Shown here: in pieces, positions 5,307 through 5,543 of the stretch
How positions within the stretch are numbered: position 1 is the stretch's first letter
How the letters are laid out: each line of letters starts with the position of its first letter
Assembly: GCA_029934555.1 (NCBI GenBank)
Contig: JAOZMA010000162.1
Coordinates: 1-5,543 of the forward strand
Reading direction: 5' to 3'
DNA from: Acidimicrobiia bacterium
GTDB taxonomy: Bacteria; Actinomycetota; Acidimicrobiia; Spongiisociales; UBA5794
DNA length: 5,543 bases
Made by a program: the position numbers and the translations under genes
The notes under the pieces: model-generated
What the model saw: the letters and a program-made list of their open reading frames with translations, nothing else
Told to the model about the DNA's origin: nothing
Databases searched by the model: none

Positions 5307-5543
5307 TCAAAGCACCACGGATGTGCGATAGCCCAGATCAGCCACGACGGGTACGAGGATCTTCGTGAGGCCCCCGAGCGGACTGATCAGATCGGCGTAG
5401 GGGGCAAGAGCCCCGCTGTCGTGGTCCCACAGCACAATCGCCGTCCCGGGTGGATACACCGACGAGGACCACGCGAGTCCATCCAGGTTCGGGAAGCGTT
5501 TGCGAATCTCGCGCGCCCACTTGCGAGATTGGCTACGAGGACT
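5307..5543 (-). CDS. Probable RES-domain protein (NAD+-degrading toxin family), C-terminal part only
   Basis: The frame runs open from the window edge to TGA 5309-5307, giving 78 codons with no Met, so start-dependent callers miss it. The pattern RKWAREIRKRFPNLDGLAWSSS, then a strand AIVLWDHD, and a final LVPVVADLGYRT resembles the end of RES-domain proteins: an aromatic-rich helix, the 'LDGL.W.S' strand with its conserved Ser, a 'vaLfe'-like strand, and a closing 'a..LGY' helix. RES toxins (such as M. tuberculosis MbcT) destroy NAD+ and are neutralised by Xre/MbcA antitoxins, usually encoded just upstream; that gene would lie beyond base 5543. The catalytic Arg, Tyr and Glu of the N-terminal half are outside the window. 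Codon use looks like genuine coding sequence. Assignment is by remembered family pattern and is moderate; another small fold is possible. Confidence 0.55.
   Translation of the reverse strand, partial: SPRSQSRKWAREIRKRFPNLDGLAWSSSVYPPGTAIVLWDHDSGALAPYADLISPLGGLTKILVPVVADLGYRTSVVL

Noticed and set aside
5125..5310. 61-codon minus-strand frame with an ATG over the nitroreductase remnant
   Set aside because: Arginine/proline-rich shadow; the frame shifted by one base gives the clear nitroreductase tail.
5338..5520. 60-codon minus-strand frame with an ATG near the window end
   Set aside because: Shadow of the start-less RES frame, with low-complexity translation and no family pattern.
1..5543. 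CRISPR arrays, tRNA or rRNA genes, transposases, integrases
   Set aside because: No regular spaced repeats, no tRNA-like cloverleaf with a CCA-end context, and no recombinase motif was seen in any frame I read.

Overview
The window is high-GC DNA with strongly GC-biased third codon positions, good Shine-Dalgarno sites and compact start/stop overlaps. The protein families (large SEC-C protein, RHH/MazF pair, winged-helix MNT plus HEPN, SRPBCC, RES) suit an actinobacterium. I cannot place it further, and it could be an uncultured lineage. Both ends appear to cut genes.

Layout. (1) 3-2402 (+): a large SEC-C zinc-motif protein with TPR-like helices, probably open at its 5' end. (2) 2457-2997 (-), convergent with it: a toxin-antitoxin (TA) pair, an RHH antitoxin followed by a MazF-type endoribonuclease that overlaps it by 14 nt. 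A promoter with a palindrome filling its -35/-10 spacer lies just upstream. (3) 3038-3426: a long non-coding stretch between divergent promoters, with a 10-bp perfect hairpin and several CTTGNCA copies. (4) 3427-4433 (+): a second TA-type operon, a winged-helix plus minimal nucleotidyltransferase (MNT) protein overlapping by 4 nt (ATGA) a HEPN protein with an RX6H motif. (5) 4434-4583: two hairpins, one containing a perfect 16-bp palindrome. (6) 4584-5042 (+): an SRPBCC (START/polyketide cyclase-like) protein, then a 13-bp hairpin suited to termination. (7) 5139-5294 (-): only the last ~51 codons of a nitroreductase, a decapitated gene. (8) 5307-5543 (-): the C-terminal 78 codons of a probable RES-domain protein (toxin family of Xre/MbcA-RES systems), cut by the window end. 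It has no internal ATG, so a caller that requires a start codon would miss it.

Interpretation. Three different TA-type modules (MazEF, MNT-HEPN, probable RES) lie within about 3.1 kb, next to a SEC-C protein and a truncated metabolic gene. This looks like an accessory or defence-type island built by successive insertions. The first two modules seem self-regulated: each has its own promoter, overlapping or coupled genes, and a DNA-binding domain in the antitoxin or MNT partner. The families are known. The less described parts are the operator architecture, the MNT-first gene order with a fused winged helix, the RES/nitroreductase junction, and a possible toxin-binding-like C-terminal domain on the SEC-C protein.
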